64,000 nucleotides of DNA from Mercurialis annua (GCF_937616625.2 NC_065577.1:9651001-9715000); one strand, 5' to 3'. Positions 24,133-36,906 are shown, numbered from the stretch's first letter. Notes: generated by a model not told the origin, from the letters alone. Numbers and translations are program-made.

Positions 24133-24483
24133 ATGGCAGCTCTATCACTAACTCATAACTTCATCCACAACAATAAAAGTTCAACTCAAGGGTTGAAAAC
24201 AAGAAATTACACAAAAGTTGTTGCACAATTGTCTTGCCAAGGAGATCAGCCAATTGACAATTCTACCCCTAAAGTGAAGAAAGAATTGAAGAAAGTGATG
24301 ATGGTGAGGCAAGTTTTGAGTAGTTTAGAGAAATTGGGGAAGGGAGTTAAGGATAGCTTGAGCCCCAAGCAAAAGGGTGATTGGAAAGATGTGGTGTTGA
24401 TGAGTTTGTCATTTGCTGTTTATGTGTATATTTCTCAGCAGATTGTTTGTGCTTATTGTGCTTGGAATTCTATGTTCAAGTAA
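24133..24483 (+). CDS. Small predicted plastid-targeted membrane protein, unidentified
   Basis: Single-exon frame of 116 aa starting CCCATGGCAG, a good plant start context. The first ~35 residues (MAALSLTHNF...) are rich in Ser/Thr/Asn and poor in acidic residues, like a chloroplast transit peptide. A Lys-rich middle follows (KVKKELKKVM) and then VRQVLSSLEKLGKGVKDSL. The C-terminal part, about residues 85-112, is hydrophobic and aromatic (SLSFAVYVYISQQIVCAYC) and probably one membrane segment, with two Cys in CAYC. It faces the FKBP42 gene tail to tail, with about 700 bp between them. I do not recognise the family with certainty. Composition, start context and lack of repeats argue for a real gene; plastid location is an inference. 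Confidence 0.75.
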   Translation: MAALSLTHNFIHNNKSSTQGLKTRNYTKVVAQLSCQGDQPIDNSTPKVKKELKKVMMVRQVLSSLEKLGKGVKDSLSPKQKGDWKDVVLMSLSFAVYVYISQQIVCAYCAWNSMFK

Positions 24484-25200
24484 TCATGGTAGATATTGCT
24501 TTAATTAGTGGAATATAATATTATACATAGCTAAGATTTTCTTGCTTTTTCTGATTTTTTGGTTGATTTTTCTTTTTTGGGGTTTTGGTTGATTTACTGA
24601 TATGGTAAAGTAAGTATTTCAAGATAGAATGATGCAAATATTTCTTCAAAGCAAACTATGTTGCACGACTTGTCGAATCTCGTGTCTTGTTTTGTTTCCG
24701 TTTCTGAAAGTAATTTTGAAATTCTACAATTTTATAACATAATCTTGTAAAAAGTTTCTTCTCAGTGTTTCTCGTTTCAATGTTCCATTTCCATTACACG
24801 CATTAAGCAAATATTATAGAAGCAAGAAAATACAACTGACTATGTAGTTTAATGATGATTAATCAATCATTTGAATAATCTAGCAGATGAAAACAAAATA
24901 ATATGAACCAAGATATATTATTTTGATCTGGATAAGGGCAGGAATGAATCGTATGATTTTTTCTAACTGATTGAATCCACAAAACAATCAGTTTATAGTC
25001 ATAAATTAGAAACTGCGCCAAGTTTTCTGCACAACCATGAAAGTTCATCCATATCCAGTCGAAATTCCACGCGACATGAACAATAGGGATCATTGACTCC
25101 TTTGAAAGTTAGTCCACCAGTTACCTGCTTTTTCTTTCCGTGGGTTTACATTTTGCTTGATGAAGATTATCATTTCTTTGCCGAGTTGATCTTTCATTAC
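24484..25200. other. Intergenic region between two convergent genes
   Basis: Should hold the 3' untranslated regions of both neighbours. T-rich sequence follows the left gene and AATAAT/AATAAA-like motifs lie toward the right. No separate gene seen. Confidence 0.5.
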
Positions 25201-28200
25201 TCAGTCACTTTTGCGCCTTTCACGCTTAAAAAGGCGGTATATTAGAGACAGCAGCCATTGCCAAATGAGAATCACCATATTAGTCTTGGGTTTTGGCTGT
25301 GGAGGAGGTCCGAAAATTCCTTTGTATATTTCCTTTTGTTTTTGATATACAGCTTTGTCATGTTGATCAAGCAATCGCAGCTCCCTCACTATCGCCTTGT
25401 CTTCGGGTGCATATTTTCGCGCCTTCAAAAAGTCTTCACGGGCAGCATCTGTTTGCCCAAGTTCTTGTCTGGCCTTTCCCCTTCTGAATAATGCTTTTGC
25501 ATTGTTTTCATCCTCTGTTAAAACCTGTGATTTCATTTCGCGGTTGTTATGCTATCAGACATTGAGAATCATTACTTGGCATCAAAGTGGAAACAATTCA
25601 GACTGAACTAAAATGAAGCACAGAATCTAATCATTTAACTATCATACATGGTCTTAGGGGTATGCAAGAACCAAGTAGTTTGTTTGAGATTAATTAAAAA
25701 AATAGTTTATCACTTCGGTTCGGTTTTAAAATTAAATCAATCAATTCATGTTTGGTATACACCGAACCTAACCAAAAATCAAACAAAATCGTCTGATTTA
25801 ATTCAATTCAATTTAAAATTATTATAAATTTAAAACTAATATCATTATAAAATTCTCAGTTCAGTTCAGTTCCGAAAGAAATTAAAATTTCAGTTCGGTA
25901 TGAGCCGAATCTACAATCCTACTTGCCATCAATAAATGAATGACCAAACTTTTGTGGGCTTCAAAGAAACTTCCATGAGTTACAGAACCAGGATAATGTA
26001 ATAGTATATAAGTTAAAAGAGCTTATGTTTATGTTATTTAATTGGGGGCTGCTAGAAAACTTCCTTCAGTTACAGATATTTTTTCTAATCATTATTAGCT
26101 TAATTATGTATGTATAAAAGACACTTGATATGTGATACTTACAACACTGCATTGCCCGATGGCTTCATCATAGCGCTTAAGCTTTATCAAACATGCGGCC
26201 ATGTTAAGGTGGCATGGATTTTTAACTGCCAATGCCATGTCCCGATATTTGCCAAACAGTTGGAACATGAAGTCATCTCCCATATATGCTACAGCCTAAT
26301 ATGATGACAAACTTGTCAAAAATAGAACAGGATAAAAAGAGAATAAAAGGAACCTACCAAAGAAAAAATGTTAAAAGGCACAAGAGACTAACCATTTCAT
26401 ATTGTTGCATGGCCTCCTCAAGTTTTTCCTCTTTAAATAAAGCATTCCCATCCATCTTTCTTCTATCTGCTGCTCCAATCCTCTCTTCCACAGTCATCTC
26501 GCCACGAGATTTTCCCTATGAAGTACAAACATCATGATTAAGATCAATGTGATTTGAAATGAAGAGCCAATAATTTATAACTGCATCAATAGAAAATTAT
26601 TTAAAGTACAACTTACTTCTTTGGTTTCATCAAACCCAATAAGTTCAACCTCATAAATTATATCAGCCATGGGTGGAACATTTGGAAAAGAAAAGTTTCC
26701 TTCTTTCCCATAACCAAGTTCCCAGCCCACGTGTAAGAGGGCTCGTTCACCAGCCTTCATACTAGATACACCAATAGCTAAACCCGTCATTTCTTTCTTT
26801 TCTGTTATTGTAGGAGAAAATCAATAATCAGGGATACATTCAAGTATTCAATATTAAGACATGTGAAGCATAATAACATGCGAACAAACTTTAATGCAGT
26901 ACAGAAATAAATACACAATTCCTCTTTGCCAAGATAAAATCATATAACTACATTCTTCCATTTGATTACTGTTCCATACTAGCGAAAGGCTTAATATTTT
27001 CATTAACTAAACACATTCGAATTGACTCTAGAGGAATGCAAGTATTGACGGTTCATAGTTTGAACAATTGAACTCATTCACCGATATTGTCCGTTCACAA
27101 AGTAGTAGGAAACATAATATTGTTTTTAAATATCATAATATGCTGAATGCATGTGCAGTACAAAATGAGAATTAAAATCAGAAGCAAATATATAGATCAG
27201 TCTGAATGCAATGTTTCGGATGAAAGCAGCAGCAGAAACATAAAATATAGAGAGAAAAAGAAAAAACATAACCCAAAATAGAATGAGGACGACCATACCT
27301 TTTCCTATAACCATTTCAGTGGGCCGTTGCTCGAGCCATGTATCATCGAACTTGTGCTGGGTGCTTTCAGTCCATGCTCTGTAGTGCACTATTGAGAAAA
27401 AGCAGTATATACAGATTTTTAGTTCTATAATTCATAAAAGACTCCACATTGCATAAGATCCGACCAGAACTAGAATGCCCATACATGCAACATGCCCATT
27501 CATGCAACAGACACAAGAACACATACTGTTGAAGATAAAAATAATTCGCACACTGATTAATTAACAAAAAATTAACTGATCTGGAAGTGGACGTTAATAG
27601 TACTCAGTATAAGTCAACTGATTTTGTTAAAGACGTCTTCCAATTTCATTTACCGTCACTTGGGCCCCACTCTAAGAGTCCATAAAGTCTCTATAAGATA
27701 TCAAAGTATCAAATGACTTAATTGTTGGATGATTTTAAACTTGTGTTTGAAAACTAGAGTTAGACTAGCAGAAAAGACCAACACATTAATGCTATTGTCA
27801 AATAACCAATTTATCCAAAAGTTCAACATGTTAGGTGTAAGATTCTAATAATATATTATTTCCAACAACACCCCTGCATGCAAATACTTATTAGGTTTGA
27901 AGCGTTAATAAGTACAGTCCCGAATGCGAATATTCATTAGAATCTCACCTAACAGGTTAAACTTTTGAATGAATTGATTATTCGACAATATTATCTCCAA
28001 CAACCCTGCATGCGAATGCTCATCAGGCTTAAAGCATCAACAAGTACAAGCTCATTTTACCTTTTTTATTAAATAAATCAACTGAAGGTAGTCAAAGATC
28101 GAAAGCTAAACCTTTAGATTATAGAGGCTCTAATACTATATCAAATAACTAGTTCACCCTGACACTCAAACTGTCAGATGACCCTCCTCTAACAATAGTA

Positions 28201-30710
28201 TATCTCTAATATATATCTTAGACCTTGAGAAGAACAGACTAAGAAATGGTAAGGATGCAAGAGTTACCATCCATATCAATCAAGTGAGAACTAGTCCACA
28301 TACGATTGCATTTGAGAGAGAATTGAACATATGAAAAAGTCCTCACGCCTAAATGCATTTGAGAGAGTGTCGAAGATACAGATAAATCTTACACCGAATA
28401 ATTAAAGAAAGGGTAAGTAACTTATAAGTGAATGTTAATGAAACCAAGTACAAGCTAATTGATTTTATGCAAGATGGGCACAGCTCTACTTTTTGACATT
28501 TGACCCACCACTCTAAGGTACATACCGATAGCAAATATATGGATTCAACCATAAAGTTAGCTGGACACAATCTGAGATAAGAAAACAGATCCGGTGGACC
28601 ACACAAGCCTAGAACCAACATAACTTCACATGTTTTTGAGTAACATATAAGAGTAAGACAGAGAGGGTAAGCCACAAAGAATTCCCTTCCAATCTCACTA
28701 TTTTAACACTCAGTAACTAGAATCACACTAAAACCCCTTACACAGTTTTTTCAACAACAGGATCCTACACCTAATGGTAATCATGTCCTGCAGTTATAAT
28801 AGATAGGGGATGGTGATGTGATGCACACTTCTAAAAATTTGTAAATGTTGCAACATCAGGAGAACCATGCATTCATATCAAGCAACAATAGAACACACCA
28901 AACCAGGCCAACCAACATCAACATTCTAAATAAGATGGTTTTTATGCCAACGTAATGACTTTCTCGATGAATTTCATACAAAAGTTTACTCTACGTAAAA
29001 GAAATGTGAGTGTCCTCTTAAATTTATACATGCAGAAAATAGAAAGGGAGTCTCTTGACATTTTTAGAAGCTCTAGTTCGTAAGATTAGGACCGCCTCTT
29101 CATAGGTCAGTTTTTTGTTAAAAAGTGAATCTAGTTCAAGTTCTAAGAAGAGTTTGATATCATGTTTTCGAAGGTAAAATCTTAATCAGCAAGACATAAC
29201 AGTGTCTCCCTTAAAACTGACATATAGATGAAAAAGTTTTCAAACAACCTAAAGCAAAGCTATGATATGATTTTACAATCTAGCATAATTGCCAAAGTCA
29301 TGGACACAGAATATGAATACAAAAGGAAATAATGATATTCTTAGAAGCATCAATGACTATCTACCATGGTACTTACAGAAGCAAGTTGAATATTTTGATG
29401 GTTTCTGATCATGTCCGTCCTTGATAATTTGTTTCGTGACTTTCTCATGGAGGACTTCCACCTCAGAATCGACTTTTGGGGGACCATCACCGTTTTGAGG
29501 AGGATCACCATGAACAAAAGCAGCACTTTCAGCAACTATTTCATTTTCATCATCCTCACCTGAGAATAAGGCAGCATATGAGCCAGATTGAGTTTGACTT
29601 TGTAAACATAAAATTAGAGCTTCTATCAACTAAAAGGGGTAAAATCTATAACCCCACAATGACAAAAGACTAAGGGAAACAGCATAAACAAGTGATGCAA
29701 AAATCTCATTACACTCTCAATGGAAGTATTTATTTATATCATTCATAAGCAACCGTATTTGCAGAGACCAAAGCCGAGACATTTAATTTCCAATATAGGT
29801 AAAAAGGTAAATTTGCTAGACAGTCGACCAGCGAAACAAAATTTACAGAAAATGCAGCAAACAGATACGTCAGAGAAATATTATGTGCACAGGTGAATCA
29901 ATTATTAGTTTCCTTAATTAAGGCCACTGTTTACTTTACTATTAAAACTCAACATGTCTTGAGCAACATCTCCATTTTCTGTTTCTTTGTTAGAAAGTGA
30001 GAGATTGTGATAGAAATGGAAACAGCCAGTGTAGTGAGTCGAAAGATGTTGAGCTTTTGCTTGTGAAAATGGAAATGAGCAGAAGCAAAGTCAACCGCAT
30101 GCGTTTTTTTTCTGAATAATTTTATCGGATTCTAATCCTCTGTGCTCTGTCTACGTTACTGTTCATGGCATAACTAACTTTCGGTCCATGCATTTTAATT
30201 AGTTTGACATTTCATCCATACACTTTAGTCTTTATTAAAATCAGGTTCTTCTGATAAGCCGAAAGCTTAAGTTAAACCCTAATTATATTTCCACCTAGTT
30301 TCACATCTGCTAATTCAGCATCTGTATCAACTGATCACTACAATCTAGAGGTATGCTTTTCAAGAGACCCATTTTAAATTCTCTTATAAACCCTAATTTC
30401 ACCTCCGAAATCAAACTTGTCTCATCTCTAAAAGTTGTGTGGCGGAAAGATCCAAAGCTAGACTTAGCCATAGAGAAATATAAGCTAGATTTTCTAATTG
30501 AGCAATTTTTTCTAGAAAACAGCGTAACGAATCCACTTCAACTAAATCTAATAACTCTATTTCGTACCAATGGCCATTGCATAATAAATTACTAATCTAA
30601 ACGCGCATATGCATATAGCTAAACATTTACAAGCTCATAACTATGAATAATGATGATAAAAACAAATTACCAATCGGTTGACTTTGCTTCTGCTCTTCAG
30701 AATCCTCCAT
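25201..30710 (-). CDS. TWD1: TWISTED DWARF 1 / FKBP42-type immunophilin, 7 exons, 365 aa
   Basis: Exons (minus strand, in order): 30710-30671, 29559-29377, 27388-27299, 26801-26617, 26515-26393, 26295-26143, 25524-25201. All introns are GT-AG and the frame stays open for 366 codons, matching the 365 aa I recall for Arabidopsis TWD1/FKBP42. N-terminus is acidic (MEDSEEQK); VDSEVEVLHEK precedes an FKBP fold (about 50-165, with YEVELIGFDETKE at its end). Three TPR-like repeats follow (about 180-300: GNALFKEEKLEEAMQQYE, HLNMAACLIKLKRYDEAI, ALFRRGKARQELGQTDAA). A C-terminal hydrophobic anchor comes near 338-355 (MVILIWQWLLSLIYRLF), followed by a basic tail. In Arabidopsis this protein is membrane-anchored, binds HSP90 through its TPRs and supports ABCB auxin transporters. 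The homologue here is probably functional: every intron junction fits and no lesion was seen. Intron 2 is the longest, ~2.0 kb. Confidence 0.95.
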
Positions 30711-31080
30711 TACTCAATTAGAAATTGAAGATCACAATTCTGCACAAAAGAAGTCACAAAGGAGTTAAATTCCAAAAACAAAACTTCAATTTTCAGTATA
30801 ATTAATCAATCGAAACCTGAATTTAACTAAACATGCTAAATGCAGATAAAGACATGAACAACCCAAAGTAGCACATTGATTAAGTTTTGTTTGGTTACCG
30901 AGAAAAAAAATTCAGCAAGAATTAAACAAATAGGGGAATGATTAAAGCAATTACTTACAAAGTTGATCGATTATCACTCTTTTCAAAAGCAGCCAAAAGT
31001 TAGACGCAGGAAAGTTTCCTTACTGAAAGATTCTATTTCGTTTTGAAAAGAAAAGAAAAGAAAATTTTCTCGGGAAACAA
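30711..31080 (-). promoter_or_regulatory. 5' leader of the FKBP42 gene with a probable leader intron
   Basis: On the minus strand the ATG is preceded by an acceptor (TTTTGTGCAG ending at about 30742). Further upstream a donor-like GTAAGT begins at 30958, so an intron of about 217 bp would split the 5' untranslated region, with the first leader exon above 30959. A hAT-type element starts at 31181, so the promoter proximal region is short or includes that element. Confidence 0.6.
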
Positions 31081-31180
31081 ACAGTATAGAGTTCGTGTTT
31101 GTAAATATCAAAGAAGATTCCAGAACAAAACCGGCTAATATAGAAATTTTAGTTGCTGTTAGTATCATCTACATAGAAAG

Positions 31181-31748
31181 TAGGGATGGCAATGGGGAGG
31201 GGATTCCCCGTTCCCCGTGGGGACCCGCCCCCTAATGGGACGGGGAATCCCCACCAATTACCCCCATGGGTACGGGGATGGGGGAAAATCATTCTCCAAC
31301 CACGGAGATGGGGAGGGGACGGAAAGTATAGTTCCCACCCCATGAGGATCCCCATTCCCGTCCCCATGGGGATCCGATTTATATTTATGTATATTTATAT
31401 TATATTATAAGTTTTAGTATGTTATTTATAATTTTAAATAATTTAACATAATTTTTTTTATTAGTTTCTATTTAGTTATAAATATATAATATTATAAAAG
31501 GTAATAGTATTTTCTATAATGATTTTTTTTTCAAATATCTTATGAAAATAATAAAATTATTCATAAATTATATTTAATTGTACGGGGAACGGGGATCCCC
31601 ATGGGGAATGGGGAATCCATGGGGATGGGGACGGGGATGATTTTATCTCCATTAATTAAATGGGGACGGGGATGGGGATTCCCCATAGACGCGGGGATGG
31701 GGATGGGAATGGCTTCCCCGTCCCCACCCCGCCCCATTGCCATCTCTA
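31181..31748. mobile_element. hAT-type non-autonomous element upstream of FKBP42
   Basis: Same family as 17235-17787 but inverted: TAGGGATGGCAATGGGG at the left and CCCCATTGCCATCTCTA at the right. TSD ATAGAAAG / ATAGAAAA (31173-31180 and 31749-31756) agrees at 7 of 8 bases. GC-rich ends, AT-rich core. It lies between the divergent FKBP42 and first MATH genes. Confidence 0.85.
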
Positions 31749-31756
31749 ATAGAAAA

Positions 31757-31880
31757 AAGGAAAAAGGCACAAATATGCCCCTAATGTTTATAGTGAGGAG
31801 CAAATATGCCCCTAATGTTTATAGTGAGGAGCAAATATGCCCTTATGTCTGAAAAGGCGCAAACAAGCACCCAAGGCCTG
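31757..31880. repeat. Tandem 31-bp repeat, MITE remnant
   Basis: AGCAAATATGCCCCTAATG...AGTGAGG is present in about 2.5 tandem copies. Its opening GGAAAAAGGCACAAATATGCCC resembles the terminus of the MULE-type MITE at 1795, so it is probably one surviving end of such an element. Confidence 0.6.
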
Positions 31881-32134
31881 TAAAGAATTTTTATAAATCT
31901 TAACAAAAAAAATTATTTAATTATTTTTTATTTTAATAATATATACTAATATATTATATAAATATATCTACTATTAAGTATAATTTTTTTAGTTAATTTT
32001 ATTAATAGACGTAAGATGGACTTATTGTTTTAATCTAGTTATTGAGTTCAACACAAAGAGTTTTGACTTAAGATCTTTTAGACTTTTATATTACATAAAC
32101 AAACACCGAATTAAATAAACAAAAATCTGTGACA

Positions 32135-33467
32135 ATGGCAGGTCAAAGGAAGATCATAACTCAGGCAAAAACAACAATTTTCATCTTTTTTCTTCTTATT
32201 AATATTGTTTCATCAGAAATAAATTGGAAGCTAAGAAGCCTTCCACCTGCACATTACATCTTTAACATTCAAAACTTCTCTTTGCTTTCCGATGCGAAAG
32301 CCGAGTCCTTCCACTCTGCTGAATTTGAAGTTGGCGGCTATAAATGGTTTGTACTTCGTTAATTTAGCGCGATTAATCCGAAAGCTGAATATATTCGAAA
32401 CAGTTCAATATGCATTTATAAATTTGTGGTGCAGGAAGTTGTCTGTGTATCCCGGAGGAAACAAGAAAAAAAATGGGGATGGATACGTATCCTTATATCT
32501 AGTACTGTCCGAATCCAACAAACTCACTTTTAATCAAGAGGTTAACGTATATTTCAAGCTCTTCGTTTATGATCATATTCGCGGCAATTACTGGATTATT
32601 CAAGGTGTGTTGTCTATTCATTTATACCATTCAACTATATTACTAGTTTAAAAGATTTGTTAATTTGCAATGCATAATTTTGTAGATACTGACGAGAAAG
32701 TAAGGTGATTTCAAGGAATTAAAAGAGAGTGGGGATTCGACAAACTTGTTTCTGTCACTGATTTTAAGAATGAATCCAATGGATACTTAACGGATGACTG
32801 TTGCATTTTTGGTGCTGAGATTTTAGTTGTAGAAAATGCTAATAAAGGTGAGTGTTTGTCCATGGTGAAGAAGCCTGCCAACAATAAGTATACATGGACA
32901 ATTCACAGATTTTCAGAATTGAATTCATTATATAGTACTGATTCCGAAAAGTTTGCCATCGGTGACACTAAATGGTATGCATGCTTTGATGCTTCTTAAC
33001 ATATATGTTGGTTGAATCGATTATCTTTCTACTAATTTCCGACATTGTTTAGGGGGCTACGGGTTTATCCAAAAGGGGGTGAAGAAGAGGAAGGCAAAAG
33101 CTTATCCATTTACTTATTGCTAAACGATAATGCAAGTTCCGAGCCTGGAAGAAAGTTGTATGCGGAATACCTGTTACGAGTACGAAACCAATTTGAGGAA
33201 AAACATCGTGAAGAGGAAGGTAAATGTTTCAATTCTCAAGCTTTCGCTGGTTTTCAATCTTCTTTTGTTCATATCGGGTAGGGAAATGGTAAGACTCTTA
33301 ACATTTTGCAGCTCATGATGAGTTCGAATCCAAGAATGGATGGGGTTATCCAGATTTAAATGTCTCTCAATGATCTTAATGACAAATCAAAGGGCTTTCT
33401 ACATAATAATATTTTGATTGTCGAAGTAGAAATTCAAGCCATGACCGTGATTAAAGAGTTGTCCTGA
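32135..33467 (+). pseudogene. MATH-domain gene copy 1, disabled
   Basis: Inferred exons 32135-32346, 32435-32604, 32686-32974, 33053-33219, 33312-33467, same structure as copy 2. Encodes a signal peptide (TIFIFFLLINIVSS) and the first MATH domain, but a TGA at 32706-32708 (intact copy: AGA) stops translation after about 134 codons. The last exon has one extra base near 33360 that shifts the frame (GATTTAAATGTC against GATATTATGTCC). Promoter-side and 3' flanking sequences match copy 2 closely, so the pair arose by a relatively recent duplication. A truncated secreted single-MATH product could still be made; most likely a pseudogene. Confidence 0.85.
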
Positions 33468-34158
33468 ATTAATTAAGTAATGGAGTTTTCAACTTTAATA
33501 GTTTCTATGAATTTCAGTAATCTTTGGTATAGCTAGTAATTATGGTACCATGAATTAGCATAATTATTTTCACTTGACATTCGCCCTTCCGTGTTTATGT
33601 TTCTTATTGGGGTAAATGATCGAGGATATTCAAACTATCGCTTTATTTCATTTTGATATTAATCAATGATTTCATTCTAACAAAGATTTTTTCGATATGC
33701 ATAATTTTATTTTAACGAGTAGTGTGTAGGTAAAATTACAAAGTTTCAAGTAAAAAGGAGTAAATACAGGAATGCATGACATATGCTGAGTATCCGTATC
33801 AGCTGGGAAATTTGCTTGACCTAATTCAGGAAAATATGTAAAGTCGTATCAGCTAACTTAAATTACTTTTAATACAATTAAAATACTCACTTATATTATT
33901 GAATTGTTTAGCATATCTACTAGTACAAATTTTACGGTTTGAATATTCTCAAGCAACTCAACCTTCCAATTTCTCCTCTTCTATAAATTTCTCGAGCTTG
34001 ACAGTTTTGGCGGTCTAATCTGCTCTTAAGGCTAAATCAGGCACTAAATATGATGATGTGCTTTTTTATCTTGAAAATTATTATCTGTGTCGTTACCCTA
34101 GAAAAGCCGCAATTCAATCAGCTGTAGGTGGATTACTAAAACTCAAATTATCAAAATG
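33468..34158. other. 3' flank of MATH copy 1
   Basis: The first ~400 bp resemble the flank of copy 2 (45708-46090), including the motif GGTATAGCTAGT and the tract after TTTCTTATTGGG. No gene seen. Confidence 0.6.
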
Positions 34159-35120
34159 AAAAGACGTAAATTATCAAAATATTGCCAATTTATAAAAGCT
34201 AAATTACTAAAATCTTCCTGTGCTTTTATGAAATACACTAACTCACCTTCTGATTTTTATAAATCCATTATGACACCACTCATATTTAGATATATTATAC
34301 TCCCTCCGTCCCGTTTAAGAAGGGACAAATGAATTTTGCACAAATATTAATAAAATAAGACAATATTTTATTTTATCATGTCTACCCTTATTAATTAGTA
34401 TAGTTTCTCCTAATAATAGAATAAATGTATTGTAAATTGAGTTGTTTTTAATGCATATTGAAATAACTAAAGGGATAAAAGTGGAAGTTCAATATAAATT
34501 GGCACAGAAAACACGATATGACCTTCTTAGATGGGACAAATAAAAATGGGATATGTCCCTTCTTAAACGGGACGGAGGGAGTACTATTATACCCATTTAG
34601 TAACTTTTCCATTTGTTAATTTGATTAAAGGGTTAGATTTGACCCTTAAAATTTATTTATATCCCGTTTTTTCATGTATATTCATATTCAATAAGATTTA
34701 TAAACAATCGCATTTTTATAATTTAGTATATGAAATGTCATTAGATTTTTTTTTAGAAATTTTACTAAAATTTATAAATAAATTTTTATTAAAATATTAC
34801 ATCATATTTTAATTACTTTTATCAAATTCATTGTTATTTTAAAAAAATAAAAAAAATAATTTTAATTATTTTTGATAATTTTCGAATGAAACTGGACAAA
34901 AATTAATTTTAAGGGTCAAATCTAACTCTTTTACCGAATTGACTAATGAAAAGATTACCAGATGGCTATAATATACAATATATCTAAATATGAGGGGTGC
35001 CATAGTGAATTTGTAAAAATCAGAGGGTGAGTTAGTATATTTTACTAAAACACAGGGTTTTTTTTAGTAATTTATCCTTTATAAATTGGCAATATCTTGA
35101 TAATTTACGTCCTTTTTTTT
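34159..35120. mobile_element. Large foldback MITE with a Stowaway in its left arm
   Basis: Left arm from about 34159 (AAAAGACGTAAATTATCAA) and right arm ending near 35120 are inverted complements over most of their length (about 330 bp each when the Stowaway is removed). Matching blocks include TATTGCCAATTTATAAA, ACTAACTCACC and CATATTTAGATATATT. The pairing continues inward through GGGTTAGATTTGACCCTTAA (34629) to its complement near 34905-34925. A nearly complete palindrome, about 680 bp without the insertion. Confidence 0.8.
34300..34581. mobile_element. Stowaway MITE, TSD TA
   Basis: TIR CTCCCTCCGTCCCGTTTAAG and complement ending CGGACGGAGGGAG-like sequence, flanked by TA at 34298-34299 and 34582-34583. 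282 bp. The opposite arm of the host palindrome (about 34970-34985) provides an uninterrupted counterpart of the insertion site. Confidence 0.92.
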
Positions 35121-35708
35121 CCAATTCTTTCTAAGATTAGGTTTGAGCCGTGTTTTTTAAGGTTCTATTGGTTTAATGGATAGCTTTTTTCGGCTTTCGA
35201 GAATGTTATTATTTATTTTGATTATTATTTATATAAATTTATTTCGGAATATAATTTCCGATTATTATTTATAAAAACTTATAATTTGAAAGTTAAAGTT
35301 AATTAGATGGTATTAAAGTCCGATAAATATTAAAATTTTATTATGTTAAATGATTATTTATAAATTAAAGATTTTTATTATAATATCAAATCAAATATAA
35401 AATATTAATAAATTTATAATTAAGGAATAAGAATTTTATAAATATTTAAATAATAAAGTTCCAACAGAATCAAATATGAATAAAATAAATGAATAATAAT
35501 TAAACATGACGAGTACTAGAATCTCGGGATTTGAAATAATAATAATAATAATAATAAGATAAAATAACGGAATTAGAATATAAAGAGTCTGATTAAGAAG
35601 TGTTTAACAACGGAATTAGAATATTAGACACTTATTAGTATACGAGTTTCGACTAATTTGAAAGTCTAGCTCTAGTTAATCCTTGTTTTACAAATATTAA
35701 TACAACCA
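35121..35708. other. AT-rich spacer with (AAT)n
   Basis: Contains an (AAT)n microsatellite at about 35539-35558 and otherwise simple AT-rich sequence. No gene seen. Confidence 0.5.
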
Positions 35709-36109
35709 TCTCTTACATATATAAAGTGCAAACTAATTAAATTTTATAAATTCTATGATTGTAAATTTGAAGAAATTTAGTATATCAATAATTTTAATAT
35801 TTAATCATTAAACTTAAATTGTATTATATTAATTATAATACATAATTTTAAGTTAATATAAGTTGTAGAAATAAAGTAATTTTAAAAATAAACCAATAAA
35901 GATTATTTAATTTTATAATATTTAATTACTTTAAATAAATTTAATTAAAAACTTTTCATCTTTTATGAACTATTTCAAAATTGAATAAGGCTTAAAAGAG
36001 AATATTTAAAATAATACTTAATAAATTGAAATTGTTAAATTTAGAAAATTATTATAATAATATAAAAATTATTTAACTTCACCCATGTAAAGCACGAACA
36101 TAGACCTAG
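35709..36109 (+). mobile_element. Short Helitron (401 bp)
   Basis: 5' TCTCTTACATATATAAAGTG after A. 3' CCTAG at 36105-36109 followed by T. The 3' hairpin is weak (CATGTAAAGCACG). Same length and same style of 5' end as the 16.5-kb Helitron. Non-coding. Confidence 0.6.
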
Positions 36110-36508
36110 TTGTAATAAATAAACAAATGAAAATTAATAATTTATGCAATAAATACTCAATATATAATAATTAATTAATTTAATAGAAATTTGAAAAAGA
36201 AAAGTTAGGTGACTTTTGAAATAACTGAAAATTAAGTGCTGAAAATTAAGTGCTGAATTTTAAGTGCTGAAAATAATAATTGCTGATTTTTTAAGTGCTG
36301 AATTAAATAAGTCTGTTTGATAACCGCAAGTCTACAATTACTGAATACTATTGAAATTATTATATTTACATATGAAACCTTTTCAAGATTAACTATTTTA
36401 AAAATAAATTACTAAATACAAATAATTTTTAAAATATAAATAAATAATATTAAAAAAATATTATGAATATTACACATATTGTAAATAAAAATCATAAATT
36501 TTAAGGCT

Positions 36509-36676
36509 ATGAACAAAGCAATACTATCCAAAATTGCTTGGGATATGATTAGTTCTGATACTTTTCCTCTTAACATTCTTAAATCTCGTTTTCTCACAGT
36601 TTCGGGGGTTCCAAAAAAACTTCCAATTGGTTCTTCTTTTTGGAGTTCAATAAGGGAAGTTTATGCTTCGAATAAG
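36509..36676 (+). pseudogene. LINE polyprotein fragment, left of MULE
   Basis: Open frame starting near NKAILSKIAWDMISSD and reaching SSFWSSIREVYASNK at the MULE insertion, typical of the region between reverse transcriptase and the terminal zinc-finger-like motif in plant LINEs. It continues in the same frame after the MULE (ASNKIACRWIIGDNSRLNFW). Confidence 0.7.
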
Positions 36677-36906
36677 GGGTTAAAGATTCTGGGGGTCACT
36701 GAACTTTCCAAAAGTTACAAAACGGTCACCAAACTTCAAAACGTAACAAAATGGTCACCGTACTCTTACTTATTGAACCTCCGATGGTCTGTAAATGAAT
36801 TCCGGCCAAAAAAAGCTTATGTGGCAACCGGTTGCTGACTCACCTCCACACCTTATTTTACATGTCATTTACCTTTAATTATTTTACACCTCACCAATAC
36901 ACATCA
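36677..36906 (+). repeat. Left TIR of the MULE
   Basis: Pairs with 41906-42135. One T/A difference near 36820 is the only mismatch seen. Probably also carries the transposase promoter, since its ATG lies 138 bp inside. Confidence 0.92.

Noticed and set aside
25258..25606. Plus-strand frames opposite the last FKBP42 exon
   Set aside because: Antisense shadows of a well-supported exon.
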